NCBI GenBank assembly: GCA_950295325.1
Contig: OX485806.1
Span: forward strand, 46,991,169 to 47,055,168
Length of the DNA stretch: 64,000 nt
Origin: Polytrichum commune
Lineage: Eukaryota > Streptophyta > Polytrichopsida > Polytrichales > Polytrichaceae
Direction of reading: 5' to 3'
The notes beneath the pieces are model-generated. The model did no database searches, was not told where the DNA came from, and saw nothing but the letters and a program-made list of their open reading frames with translations. Numbering within the stretch: position 1 is the stretch's first letter; every line of letters begins with the position of its first letter. The translations under genes and the position numbers were made by a program. Positions 48,640-58,774 of this stretch are shown in pieces.

Positions 48640-49798
48640 AACATAGTTATAGTCTTTTAGGAGTGAAGAGGAAAAATTTCATATACATTGTAGGAAACAC
48701 TACTCTTCTTCAATATATAATACACAAATTACTCCAAATCATTTTCTTTAATTTCTCTCCATTCTACATTGATTTCAATCAAGGACAATCGAAGAGAGAT
48801 TGTTCTAGTTTCATTTGGGATATTTATGGTTATGAAGCATATTATTGTTTCAGTTATGGCGGTTTAGAAAACTGTCATCTAACAACATAATGTTGCAATT
48901 ATGATGATGAATTTATTTTTAAATTTGGAAGCAAAGAGAGAGTGGTGTGGAAATTTGATCGTCCAAATGGATATGTGTCACAAAATCTTTTTGGATCATA
49001 TAGTACAAGAATGCTTCAAGATTGTCTATGGGTGAGTAGACTTACATTCACATATTTATGTCATTTGCTTGGATCCATTTTAAACGAGAATGATACAAAA
49101 TTTAGATCTTGTATCCCAATAGATGTTAAAATTTAATTATATTGCATCGATTTGGTTTCGTTGATACTTTGCACATACTTGCAGATGTGTATGGTATATC
49201 AAGGCCAATTGCTTCAATCATTATTACAAATACTTGTGAGGGAATAAAAATTTGATGGGACTTTTCGTTTTCCAAATACCAACATTAAAAAAGATGAAGC
49301 AAATAATTGTAAAATTCGATAGTTTGTATGAAATTCCATACATCCTAGGGACAGTAGATGGTAGCCACATTCCAATTACTGCTCCAAGTATAGATCATGC
49401 TTCATATTATTGTAGAATAAAAAATTATTCACTTTTACTTCAAGGTGTAGTGGATTATTAATGCAAATTTTGGAATTACGATTCTGGGTGGGCAAAAAAT
49501 TTATATGACTGGTCCTTATTTCAAAAATAAAAAATGCAAAAAAAACTATGAATAAAGCATATAGACCATACAAACTAATTGAAGATGTTGCATAACCAAT
49601 ACGTCCATGGTTTTATTCGTTTTTTAACGCAAAAATAGGTTTTTCAAGAAAAAAAAACACTGGAATTTTATCCTATCAAACACTTGCATGACAATTCAAT
49701 GTGCATTTGAGATCTTGAGGGGGGATAAAAAAATATTATTGAAGAGAGTTGATATGATATTACGAATTATCCTAGATATTGTTATAACTTGTTCATGT
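48640..49798 (+). pseudogene. PIF/Harbinger DDE transposase pseudogene, N-terminal and core part
   Basis: Cut-and-paste transposase of the PIF/Harbinger (DDE_Tnp_4/HARBI1-like) family, dead. Recognisable pieces are the N-terminal VSRLTFTYLCHLLGSIL and NDTKFRSCIP near 49032-49125, and the catalytic-core block IPYILGTVDGSHIPITAPS then YSLLLQGVVD near 49330-49460. A degraded AFEILRGDKKILLKRVDMIL follows near 49700-49760. Stops and frameshifts separate the pieces. The reading breaks at 49798 within the conserved T-C-x-x-LHN segment, where a 12-kb retroelement complex is inserted, and resumes at 61863. Residue positions cannot be given reliably because of the frameshifts. Confidence 0.85.
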
Positions 49799-50346
49799 TG
49801 TCGTGTAAATAACGATCGTGTGTCACTGCAGCTCGAGTACCAACCACCACTAACAAACAACACTAAAACATAGTAAAGTCACACATAAACAATACACCTC
49901 GACAGAGAAGGAAGAGAGTAGAACACTTATAAGAGCTCTAAATCTCTCTTCAAATGCATACAACTAGTCAAGCTATCTCTCACTCCACCAAGGGAGAATC
50001 CAAGAGTGTAAGTAGGGGAAGAAGAACTCAAGATTTATTGCAAAATCATGCAATCTATACCTCAATCAAGCTGTCTCCACACACTAACTCACAAGATTTG
50101 ACTTGGCAAGAATGCCAAGCCAAGGAGGAGGCTCCTCACTTAGGAGCCTTCCTCTCCACATCTAGATTCATCCATCCAAATCTAGATGGATGAAACCCAA
50201 CGGATAAGGTGCGGCCGTCGACGCCACATACCGTGACAACTATCGTGTAAATAGCGATCGTGTGTCACTGCAGCTCGAGTACCAACCACCACTAACAAAC
50301 AACACTAAAACATAGTAAAGTCACACATAAACAATACACCTCGACA
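49799..50346 (-). mobile_element. Composite 3' terminal block (LTR) of the methyltransferase-encoding Ty3 element
   Basis: On the minus strand the block begins TGTCGAGGTG directly after a polypurine tract and ends ACACGACA at the Harbinger target, so it has LTR-like TG...CA ends with inverted TGTCG/CGACA termini. Internally it is A'-B-A. Two 106-bp direct repeats, A (49799-49904) and A' (50241-50346), enclose a 334-bp sequence B (49905-50238). B also occurs, without A, at the right end of the complex and at 63055. The polypurine tract beside A' argues that the LTR starts there; the position of B as a terminal repeat argues otherwise. Both readings remain open. Confidence 0.65.
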
Positions 50347-50360
50347 TGCCCCCCCTCAGC
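50347..50360 (-). promoter_or_regulatory. Polypurine tract (plus-strand primer site) of the Ty3 element
   Basis: On the minus strand CTGAGGGGGGCA immediately precedes TGTCGAGG. A G-run directly upstream of a TG terminus is the expected plus-strand priming site for reverse transcription. Confidence 0.75.
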
Positions 50361-50630
50361 TGATTATGAAGTCCCACCAAACAGCTAGGACCAATGCCAA
50401 TCTAAAGGGCATGGATAATGAAAGATTGCTCCGCAACTAACTAGTGTGGTAAACGTTGTTCCAAGGAACTGTAGGCTGCGTGCAAGGTGAGCCCCATCCT
50501 TAATCGCCTCTGATGTTTGGCCATCAGATCCCAAAGAATTAAATCCACCGCCTCATGTTGATTGCGTCTCTAGGTCGTAACTCCTCATATTCCATTTGGG
50601 CATGCACAAGATGATGAAAACCACACAGGA

Positions 50631-52307
50631 TCATTGAGTACGATTGGTGGAAGCACCAAGTACCGAAGATCCTCGACAGCGAGGACAACTCCACTGTCCA
50701 GATGGTAGAGAAGTCAAGGGTGGCCGCAAGCATGCCATGTGCCAACCGCGTTGACACTGATCACACAAGAGCATAGTAGCCGCTCCCTTCTTCTCTCCAC
50801 ACATAAAACATGGAAAACCCTCTGGCACGACGGCCAGTTCAGGATGAACTGTACCCTCAATAGGTAGGTGACATGGGGCACAGTTTTTGGAATGCTCGCG
50901 ACATTCCCTGGCATCCTTGCCTTCCAACAACAACAAACCACTCGGCAACACCTCCTTCACCCGAAGGATAGTGCGCCCCGCCCTGACATCCAATGTCGTA
51001 GGCGCCTCACGTTGGAGATAGACATAATCTCCCTGCCGGAATCTTCGCAACTGAGGTCGGTAAGCACCACTGCGAATGCGTGCATAACGCAATGTGTCAC
51101 GGTGCTGAGCAATGGACAAATTCTCCATGGCCATAGGCATGGCCCTCTGGAAGAATTGAGCCCGCTCCTGCAAACACTCTGCCCAAAGGTCTGGGTCATC
51201 CAAGTTCACAACAGGAGCTAGTTTTTCCCGAATAGAACTTGGGAGTATAGGCTCACGTCCATACAACAACTGATACGGGCTGTAGGATGCCAAAGAGGCC
51301 TGCCTACTAAATCGATAGCCCATAGCAATCCAAGGCAACATAAGGTCCCAATCCCGGTGGCTTCCCCGAAGTAATCCATACTTCCTCAAGCCACGCTTGG
51401 TTGTTTGAACAACTCGTTCAGCCAAGCCATCTGCCTCTGGATGATCCCGAGAGGTGGTACGGTGATCTATGAGCGCCTTAGTGCATAATTCCTCAAAAAC
51501 ACCAAGGAACTCCCTCCCTTGGTCCGTCAACACTTCAGCCGGTGCTCCAAAACGTGCTAACACACGATCCAAAAAGGCGGCCGCGGCCAACTCTGCAAAG
51601 TTTTGGGGTAGAGCAACAAGCTCAATCCACTTGCTAAAATGCTCCACCATCACTAAAACGTACTTTGCTCCACGTGGTGTAACCACCAACGGCCCTGCAA
51701 AGTCCAACGACCAACGGTAGCCCAATCCCATGATAGGTAAAGGCTGTAACTGAGGTGATAAGGTGTTAAAGCTAGACCTAACCCGGTCACAAACTTCACA
51801 CCTCCCGATATAGGCAGCTACCTGCTGATACATGCCAGTCCACCAATATTGGCCACGCAATATCGAATGTGTCCTGCGTATGCCAAAATGGCCAAGTTCC
51901 TCGTGCACTTGTCGCACCAAGGAGGCCCTCTGATCCGGCCTAGGAACAATACGCCTTGTCCCATCCGGCCACAATCGAAATAACAAACCGTTCTCCCAAC
52001 GGAACCTTGTTATTCGATGTCCAATCCTATCCCTTTCCATTGCCGAAATAGACAAAGGAAAGGTACCCTGTTGAAGCTTATGCAATACGGGAAAATCCTC
52101 CCATATATCCACAATAGCTTGAGGCCGATCAGACTCATCATCCGAACCCTGTATCGGAATCTCAACAGATGCACCAGAAAATAAAGTAAGGTAGGCAGCC
52201 GCGTGCCAACTTGGAATCGCCTCTCGATCACAATTTCCATGCCATCTGGCCCCGGTCAAGTCCTCATCTGAAGGACTTGGATTGCGTGAGAGTCTATCTA
52301 CATCCAT
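50631..52307 (-). pseudogene. Integrase with C-terminal PHD finger of the methyltransferase-encoding Ty3 element
   Basis: A 558-codon uninterrupted stretch, frame-shifted relative to the upstream RNase H. It starts with the end of the RNase H/connection region and continues as Ty3 integrase. The zinc-binding HHCC site is H135, H140, C170 and C173, and the catalytic residues are D202 (WSLDFAG), D262 (LTDQGREF) and E297 (ADGLAERVV). Where chromoviruses carry a chromodomain, this protein has a PHD finger at about residues 497-547. It is a complete C4HC3 set, C500, C503, C515, C518, H523, C526, C541 and C544, with the core LLCDQCQRGWHMACLRPP and a W two residues before the last Cys pair. The finger resembles plant nuclear PHD modules such as that of ATXR5/6, which bind histone H3 tails. 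All metal ligands and the catalytic triad are intact in this stretch. Integration targeting through chromatin is inferred, not shown. Confidence 0.93.
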
Positions 52308-52707
52308 GTTGGTAATCCCAGCTGTAAGTACGGTGTATCACCTCAAAGTCATACTCCTGGAGCAATAAAACCCACCTGGCAAGCTTGCCAGTAAGCTTAT
52401 CCGACTCCATGAGCCACCGTAACGGCTGATGGTCAGTCACTAAAGTAAAGTGTTGACCATAAAGATACGGCCGAAAATGGGCAATAGCCCATACCGCCAC
52501 CAATGCTTCTCCCTCGTAGGATGAATAATTAGCCTCCGCCGTGTTATTGCTTCGCGAAGCGTAAGCAACAACATACTCCCGACTAAAATCATCCTTCTGA
52601 GTGAAAACTGCTCCCAAACCCAATGAACTCCAATCTGTATGCAACTGGAAAGATTTGGAGACATCTGGACGTCGAAGCACTGGAGCCGTACCCAGTTTCT
52701 GCTTCAA
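52294..52707 (-). pseudogene. RNase H segment of the methyltransferase-encoding Ty3 element
   Basis: Degrades the RNA strand of RNA-DNA hybrids during reverse transcription. Visible features are LHTDWSSLGLGAVFTQ, YEGEALVAVWAI and VTDHQPLRWLM, carrying the expected acidic residues, followed by the connection segment KLARWVLLLQEYDFEVIHRT. It is in the same frame as the reverse transcriptase and separated from it by a premature TAG at 52720-52722. A net frameshift near 52330 then throws it out of frame with the integrase. Confidence 0.9.
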
Positions 52708-52719
52708 TGTCTCAAACGC

Positions 52720-53778
52720 CTATTGTTGCTCACGACCCCAAGTCCACGGTTGGTCCTTGCTCGTGAGAATGGTGAGAGGCTTGGCGATCAAGCTAAAGTT
52801 CTTGACGAATCGCCGATAGTAATTCGCCAAGCCCAAGAAAGCACGAAGTCTCGGCACATCAACTGGTGCCGGAATCTTCTGCAAGGCGTCCACCTTAGCT
52901 TGTTGTACCCCAAGACCTCTTGGAACAATCATATGCCCCAGATATGCCAGCCGGTCATGGAAAAACTTGCACTTGCCGTGGTGAAAGCGCAATCCCCACC
53001 GCTGCAACCGCTGCAACCGCTCAAAAACGGCTTGAAGATGCCTTACATGCTCCTGTGGTGTTATACTGAAAATGATAACGTCATCAATGTAACACCGAGC
53101 AAAGGGTAAGCAAGAGAGAACTTGGTCCATCACTCTCTGAAACTCCGCAGGTGCATTTTTCAGGCCAAACGGAAGAAACTTCCAATGGTATAGTTGATCC
53201 TTTCCATCTTGATCAACTCCCCAGAATGCGGTTTTCACTCGGTCTCCCACAAGTAATGGGAGTTGGTGATAGCCGGATCTCAAGTCCAACGTGCTAAAGA
53301 CTCGAGCAAATCCGAGGGCATCAAACAACTCCTCCGGGATTGGCATGGGATATCGATCCGACTTGGTCTTCCGATTAACTGGACAGTAATCCCCACACAT
53401 CCGCTTCTCCGTCCAATTGCCAAAGATATCCTTCTTCGTTGGCATAACCGTAGCACAAGCATACTCCCCGTTGGAAAGTTCGATTAGCCCTGCTGCCAAG
53501 AGCTCTCGGCAACGAGCTTGAACGCCAATCCGCTCGGAAACACTGAGCCTGTAAGGTCTCCGAAAAATGGGATGGTCGTCCTCCAACTGAATGTGGATGG
53601 GTTTTCCTTTATAACCTTCAAGATCCTGAAGGCTAAAAGCAAAACATCTACGGTACGAACAAATAAATGCTCGTACCTTCCGTGCCTCAGCACCCGTGAG
53701 ACGAGGGCCTAATTCAAGTGGCCAATCATCAAACTCTCTAGTCTCCCTCTCCACCAAAGAACCACTTGATGTTGGCAT
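52720..53778 (-). pseudogene. Reverse transcriptase segment of the methyltransferase-encoding Ty3 element
   Basis: A 352-codon reverse transcriptase of Ty3/gypsy type. Landmarks are FRRPYRLSVSE (73-83), MCGDYCPVNRKT (127-138), catalytic D165 in FSTLDLRSGYHQ, FLPFGLKNAPAEFQRVM (201-217), and the catalytic YIDD at 230-233, followed by LGHMIVPRGL and FLGLANYYRRFV. The catalytic triad is intact. The stretch is out of frame with the upstream protease-methyltransferase ORF because of an indel near 53780, and it ends at a premature TAG inside the RT-RNase H connection. Confidence 0.93.
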
Positions 53779-53783
53779 AGACT

Positions 53784-54062
53784 CTAATTGCTAATGAGAG
53801 GAGGGGGCATTAACCATGCCCCAGTCTTGGTGCTAGTACTAGAGTCTGACATTTCTTCATCACCACCAATATGTGATGATGAAGCCACCACCGGAGGCGA
53901 AGAAACCGAAGCAGTGTAAAAATGTTGAGCTCGAAGCTCCTCCATCACATGCTGCTCGAATTGAAAAATTCGTTCGGCTTCTCCAACCATGGCGTGAATT
54001 CCCTCTTCCATGGGTGTGGACCGCTGTACCCCCTGACCATAGTCCTCTGCCCCCAGAAACAA
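53784..54062 (-). pseudogene. Linker between methyltransferase and reverse transcriptase
   Basis: About 92 codons in the same frame as the methyltransferase ORF, separated from it by a TAG at 54066-54068. It contains FQFEQHVMEELRAQHFYTA and a Ser/Thr/acidic low-complexity part (GGDEEMSDSSTSTK). No domain recognised. It probably joined the methyltransferase and reverse transcriptase in the ancestral polyprotein. Confidence 0.7.
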
Positions 54063-54065
54063 CCA

Positions 54066-55727
54066 CTAGTCACCAGGATGCCTTTGCAATGAAAGGCATA
54101 AAGCAACAGTCCACACCATAGTATGAAGATCCATAGCTTGGCCCAACACGAAGCGTCGTTGGCCCTCAAAAAGGCCGGGAGCTGCGGTGGTGCCAGTGCG
54201 GAATCCCATGGCACACTCCCGTTCGTCAGCCAATGGTTCGGTGTGGGTTTTGGTGTGAACATCCCACACCATACCCGGCCCCTTATCGCGGAAAACGAAT
54301 GACTGTGGAAACGTCATAAATGTGGGAAAGGCCTGCCGTGGTGCCCCCATTTTGTTGACCAATGCCAACGGGGGTAAATCATCTCGAACAACCGACAAAG
54401 AGGTCCGGTTTGGATCCAAGATGTCATCCACCTTCTGATCCAAAGGTGGAGACAGTGCAGAAAATGCTGTAGCTAAAGTAGATGACGGTGCGAGGTTGGT
54501 CCAAATCCACCGAGGCCGGTGGGCATAAGAACCAATGCTCGCAGCATCCACAAAAATGGGATCTCCAAGGTGTTGACGAACATAATGACCGCCTTCCAAC
54601 ACCTTGTCCCGAGAGTCTCCCAACAAAGGTACATTCTCGAAGATATACCTTGGAGGGGAAGGTTGGTGGGTAAACCACCACTGCATAAGCCAGATGAGGT
54701 CCCAGAAAAGGCTGGACCTGGGATCCTCTAAACCTCGGCCTGCTCCAGCACGTGAGTGGCCTTGGCATGGCCAACCCGCAATCACCATATCCACCGGGCC
54801 CAAATGTCGTAAGTCGGCCTCACTGATGTGTGTAACATCACGAGGGAGACGTGAAAAACACCCATGAATGGCAGTTGGGTGTAACTCCTGGGGGTACAAT
54901 ACCATTAACTGGTGAAGATGGTGACGAGCCACACGGGTGGACACTGGAGAGTTGTCCACATAGACATACCGTCTGACCGTGAGGCCAGCCTCCAAGATGG
55001 CTGCTAAGCCCGTGCCGATGCCCCCAAACAGTTCCACCAAAATAATCCCCGCGTCTGGCGGCTGCCATAAAATGGGATGTGCCAATGCCGAGAGGACACC
55101 CGGTATGACCGGTGTCCTAGAAGTGAGAGAGTGAACAATATCCTCGCACCTCCGAAATAGCTCGGCGGAATCACGCCAAGGAGGAATGGGATCCTTGGGA
55201 TGGCGCACCAATGCACCCTTAGGTGCCATATCCTGTTGATCGTCTATACTCCCCATGAATGCCAATGATTCCTCCAACAATGCGGAACCATAAGGCAATG
55301 TGTCCACCATAGCACTACATCCAAAAACCATAGATAATGGTGCTATGGTCGCGGCCGCCGCGAAAGCCACGGGAATAAGTTCCCTGCGGCCATCCCTAGC
55401 CGACCAACCTGGTCGGATCCATGCTTCCTCAGTCCAGTTGTCCAAACCAAAACCAAGAGGGTAAAGTGATTGCTGACCAACTAAAATGTCATAGTTGGTC
55501 GCATCTGTCACCGCACACCTAAGAAGAAGAGGTGCGGGTGAATCTCCAGGCTTCACTCGATAGCTAAGCTGTAATGGCTCTCGAGTATAACCCATGGCCC
55601 GCTCCACGTGACCAATGGATGTGACAATGGTAAATGGACAAGGAACCAAGTCGTCGGCCATCAATCGCAATTCCTGCGCAAGCTTTTTGCCGATCATAAC
55701 AGGTTGTGCTCCTGAATCCATCATCAC
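54066..55727 (-). pseudogene. Aspartic protease fused to DNMT3/DRM-like C5-cytosine DNA methyltransferase
   Basis: A 553-codon stretch of the Ty3 polyprotein. Residues 1-100 are a retropepsin-like protease with active DSG at 4-6 and DILVGQQ at 80-86. Residues about 225-545 are a C5-cytosine methyltransferase. Motif I is VELFGGIGTG (231-240, SAM binding), motif IV is GWPCQGHS with catalytic C321, motif VI is FENV (363-366), motif VIII is AHRPRWIWTN (402-411), and motifs IX-X run from ERECAMGF to LGQAMDL (502-533). The AHRxRxxWxN form of motif VIII and the order and spacing resemble DNMT3, with DRM as its plant relative, rather than DNMT1/MET1 or CMT. There is no ADD, PWWP, BAH or chromodomain. 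All key catalytic residues are present. The methyltransferase replaces the usual short protease-RT spacer. The ORF begins just after a premature TGA at 55743-55745 and ends at a premature TAG. Confidence 0.95.
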
Positions 55728-55742
55728 ACACTGGGGAGCAAC

Positions 55743-56468
55743 TCAAATAGGGTTGCCCCCAGTCCGACTGACCATCAAAATGCCAGAATCATTCACCATC
55801 CGTACAACGCCAGGTCGAATGCCTCGACGCTCGCGAGCAGGTCGAGCAGCTACATCTGAAAGACAAGCGGCGCCTGCAGAGGCTGGTGAAGCAAAAGATG
55901 AGGTTGGCTCTTGGCCATCCAAGGTGTGTGCGTCAAAAGACGCAATGGCCTCAACCGCAAGCCTTGCTCGCCATTTGGCCGCTTCTTCCAAATTTTCCGT
56001 GGTAGGAAGGTCCACGGTGGCTTGAGCCACAGTCAAAGAAGGCGGGAATGCCTTGCCCTCCAAAATCCTACCTGCTAGGTGGAAAGCCTTAGCGGGTTGG
56101 ACATAAAGATGATGACCACTCCATGGCCGTGAACAAAGGTGTGTGCAACACCTTGGATGCCAACGTGTGCGCCACATTGGTCGCTGAATGTGAAACCTCA
56201 TTGTGCGGATGACGACCACTGACAGATTGGACGGCATCGGCCAATCCAAAAGATAATGGTAGTCGTGCCTGACCAATTTGGTCGGCGGGCGCATTGTCCC
56301 GAGCTCGCGAACTTGCCACATATTCATTTGTGGTCAAAGGTATGGATTGTGACACGGCTTGAGCACGTGTCACGGCCGCGGAACTCACCACCTCGCCCGA
56401 GGCTCCGAACATATAGTAATCCGAAGTGGAAGAACTAGCCTGAGCTCAGGTCGGAAAAAGGACGTTTC
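55743..56468 (-). pseudogene. Gag-protease spacer with two compensating frameshifts
   Basis: Joins nucleocapsid to protease. Reading in the gag frame is lost by a one-base shift near 56480. It runs in another frame through 56412-56110 (AVTRAQAVSQSIPLTTNEY and following residues), then returns to the gag frame by a second shift near 56110. There it continues as AKAFHLAGRILEGKAFPP and EEAAKWRARLAVEAIASF up to the TGA at 55743. No domain is recognised. The return to frame shows that gag, protease and methyltransferase were originally one ORF. Confidence 0.7.
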
Positions 56469-57782
56469 TCAGGATGGAGAGCAAAGCAGTTCTCTACCCG
56501 CGTGATTGTTCCGCCCACAATGGGAACACTTCAACTGCTTGGGTAACTGATTACCCGTCGTCCCCTTCGCCGAGCCCTTAGCGGGAACAAATGGTTTCCG
56601 CTTCGGAGTAGTGACTGTCTGGGCTTGCCTTTGCTTCGAAGGACAGTCTTTCTTAGCGTGGCCGGCCTGCCCACAAGACCAACAATACATGGTCTTGTCT
56701 ACCTCGGCCTCCGCCAATCCCGCAGCCGCAACCGGAACTCTTCGGGATTTGCTAGAATCTACTAGCAGGGAGACCAAATCAGTGGCGTCGTGCTGACACA
56801 ATGCACGATCACACTGCTCCACAATGGCAAATGCCTCTGCGAGTGTCGCCCGACCACCATAATCCATGATGATCCTGGGTAGCGCCAAGTCAAGGAGGCG
56901 TTTGTCAATCTTGGACAAAAACACCTTCACCAATTGACTTTCCGCAAACACACCTCCAGATTCTCTAGCAAACCTCGCCAACCTCGTATACATGGTACGA
57001 GGTGTATCGTCCTTCTCCCGTCTAAAATCTTGTATCCGCTGCATCTGGTCCCGACGGAAACCTCCGTACTCCTCATGTAGATGTAGCTCAAATACCCGCA
57101 ACGGCTCAAAAACTGGCGGAGCCCCTAAAGAGGCTAAAGCCGCTTGGGTAGCCTGGGCATAACGGGAGAGTGGAAGAATGGGGCTCGACGTACTCGCCAC
57201 AGCGGGAGCAGATACCTTATCCTTGGGTTCACCAGGAGAAACTCCCTCCACGTCCACCACAAATACTCCCTCCGGTACCTCCGATTTAACCTCAGGGACG
57301 GCCATGAAACTAGAAGTTGCGCCTTCCTTCAATGCGGATACCAACTCAACCCGAGTCTCCCAGTACCGCTCCACCTGGCGCAACTCCATTCAATGAGCCT
57401 CCGTCCACTACTCATAAGTTTGGAGAGCTTCATGCTCTAAATGCTGAGGCAGAAGCTCGAACACATACCAATCGTTAAAATTGGTATTGCGTTGGCGTTT
57501 CTCTCGCATCCACGTACGAAACCGGATTTTCCAGTCTTGCTGAGAAATGGTCCCTGCTCGACCGGAAAACCGGTCCCGTATCCCTCCCCTAGTCTCCTCC
57601 TCCATATCGCCAAAGGTTCCCACCCACAGGACGTGAGACCGAGTGATAGTCCCCCACGCCGAAGTAGGCTGAAAAACCTCGTTGGGTGCGACCACTGGTT
57701 CAACGTCTGAGAGGTCCGAGGAATGACCTTCCGATGCTCCTGGAGACGGAGAACGATAGTGTTGAGTACGAGTTGTAACCAT
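56469..57782 (-). pseudogene. Gag (capsid and nucleocapsid) of the methyltransferase-encoding Ty3 element
   Basis: Starts at the ATG at 57782 (MVTTRTQHYRSPSPGASEG). It has a retrotransposon gag domain spanning both halves, with landmarks such as FRTWMREKRQRNTNFNDWY and, further on, FRREKDDTPRTMYTRLARFA. The nucleocapsid carries one complete CCHC knuckle (CWSCGQAGHAKKDC near 56650-56692). A second begins CSHCGRNNHAG and is broken by a one-base shift near 56480. Two premature stops, TAG at 57408-57410 and TGA at 57390-57392, are in the same frame six codons apart. Confidence 0.88.
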
Positions 57783-58774
57783 AAACCCACAATGGGATGG
57801 TCACCGAATCAACAACCCAAATGAATTAGTATCCACGTACAAAGAGAAAAAGGGTCAGAGGCAACCTGCACCTGCAACCACCACCAAAACTTATGGTCTG
57901 CTGGTCATTAACCCAGCCTCACCACAAGTGAAAACAAGCACCGCCCACTTGGTGCACAAACAAAGGTCCCGTCGGTCATTAATCCGACCTCACCTCCACA
58001 GTACCTTATCACAATCTAGGACTACACAAAATGGGGCAGTGCTAGAACACTCCAGCACTACAGCCCGCCACAGGGGAAAGTACCAAAACAAAATACAAGG
58101 AACAATGCAAGAACAACACTGGATCCTCTTCCCCAAAACAACATTCAAACAAAAATTGAAAACGACCGCAACCAACTGGCACCCGCTTGCAGTTGGTGGT
58201 CAAAATGAAGAGCCCCTGTTGCTTAAGAAAATGAAATGCTACCTATGCACATCTCTCATCTTCCCACTACAACCTAAGAATCCCTCCTCACAAGAATGCC
58301 GAGAATATGTGTTGACAAACACAATTCGACCTTAATAATAATTTATTTTAGGCCGAACGAAAATTCCACATGCCACCCAATTCCCAATGACACTCCCCTC
58401 GGAAATTTCGTACAACACAACCCCTAAAAATGATCCCAAGTATTTTTAATATTTCACAAGAGCTTCGGTTTTCTTCCTTGTATCCTTGATTAATGAGCCC
58501 AAGAAATTAACCTCTTAGAGAGAAAAGAAAAATTAGAAGTTGAAAGGAAATTATAATAAATAATAAAAATGAAAATGAATGAAATTAATTATTTAATTAT
58601 TTAATTAAATGAATTAAATTAAGTCCGGTTTTTAATTCATTAACGCATTGATTAATTAAAAAAACAAAAACAAAAACAAAATAACAATACACAACCGGTT
58701 GGACTTACAAACACTAGGGTCTCAACCAGTTGGGCTTGCAAACACTAAGGTCTCAACCGATTATACCTACAATC
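57783..58774 (-). other. 5' leader of the methyltransferase-encoding Ty3 element and adjoining sequence
   Basis: No long ORF. On the minus strand it lies between the right-hand repeat and the gag start. A 31-bp tandem repeat (about 2.5 units, key phrase AAACACTAGGGTCT) lies at 58692-58767, and AT-rich DNA at 58530-58680. At 58765-58783 the minus strand reads GTAGGGGGAGATTGTAGG, which looks like a polypurine tract followed by a TG terminus. A remnant of another LTR element may therefore be embedded here. No primer-binding site was identified with confidence. Confidence 0.45.

Noticed and set aside
50868-56438. Several plus-strand ORFs of 60-156 codons across the methyltransferase-encoding element
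   Set aside because: All are antisense to recognisable Ty3 domains; no independent domain.
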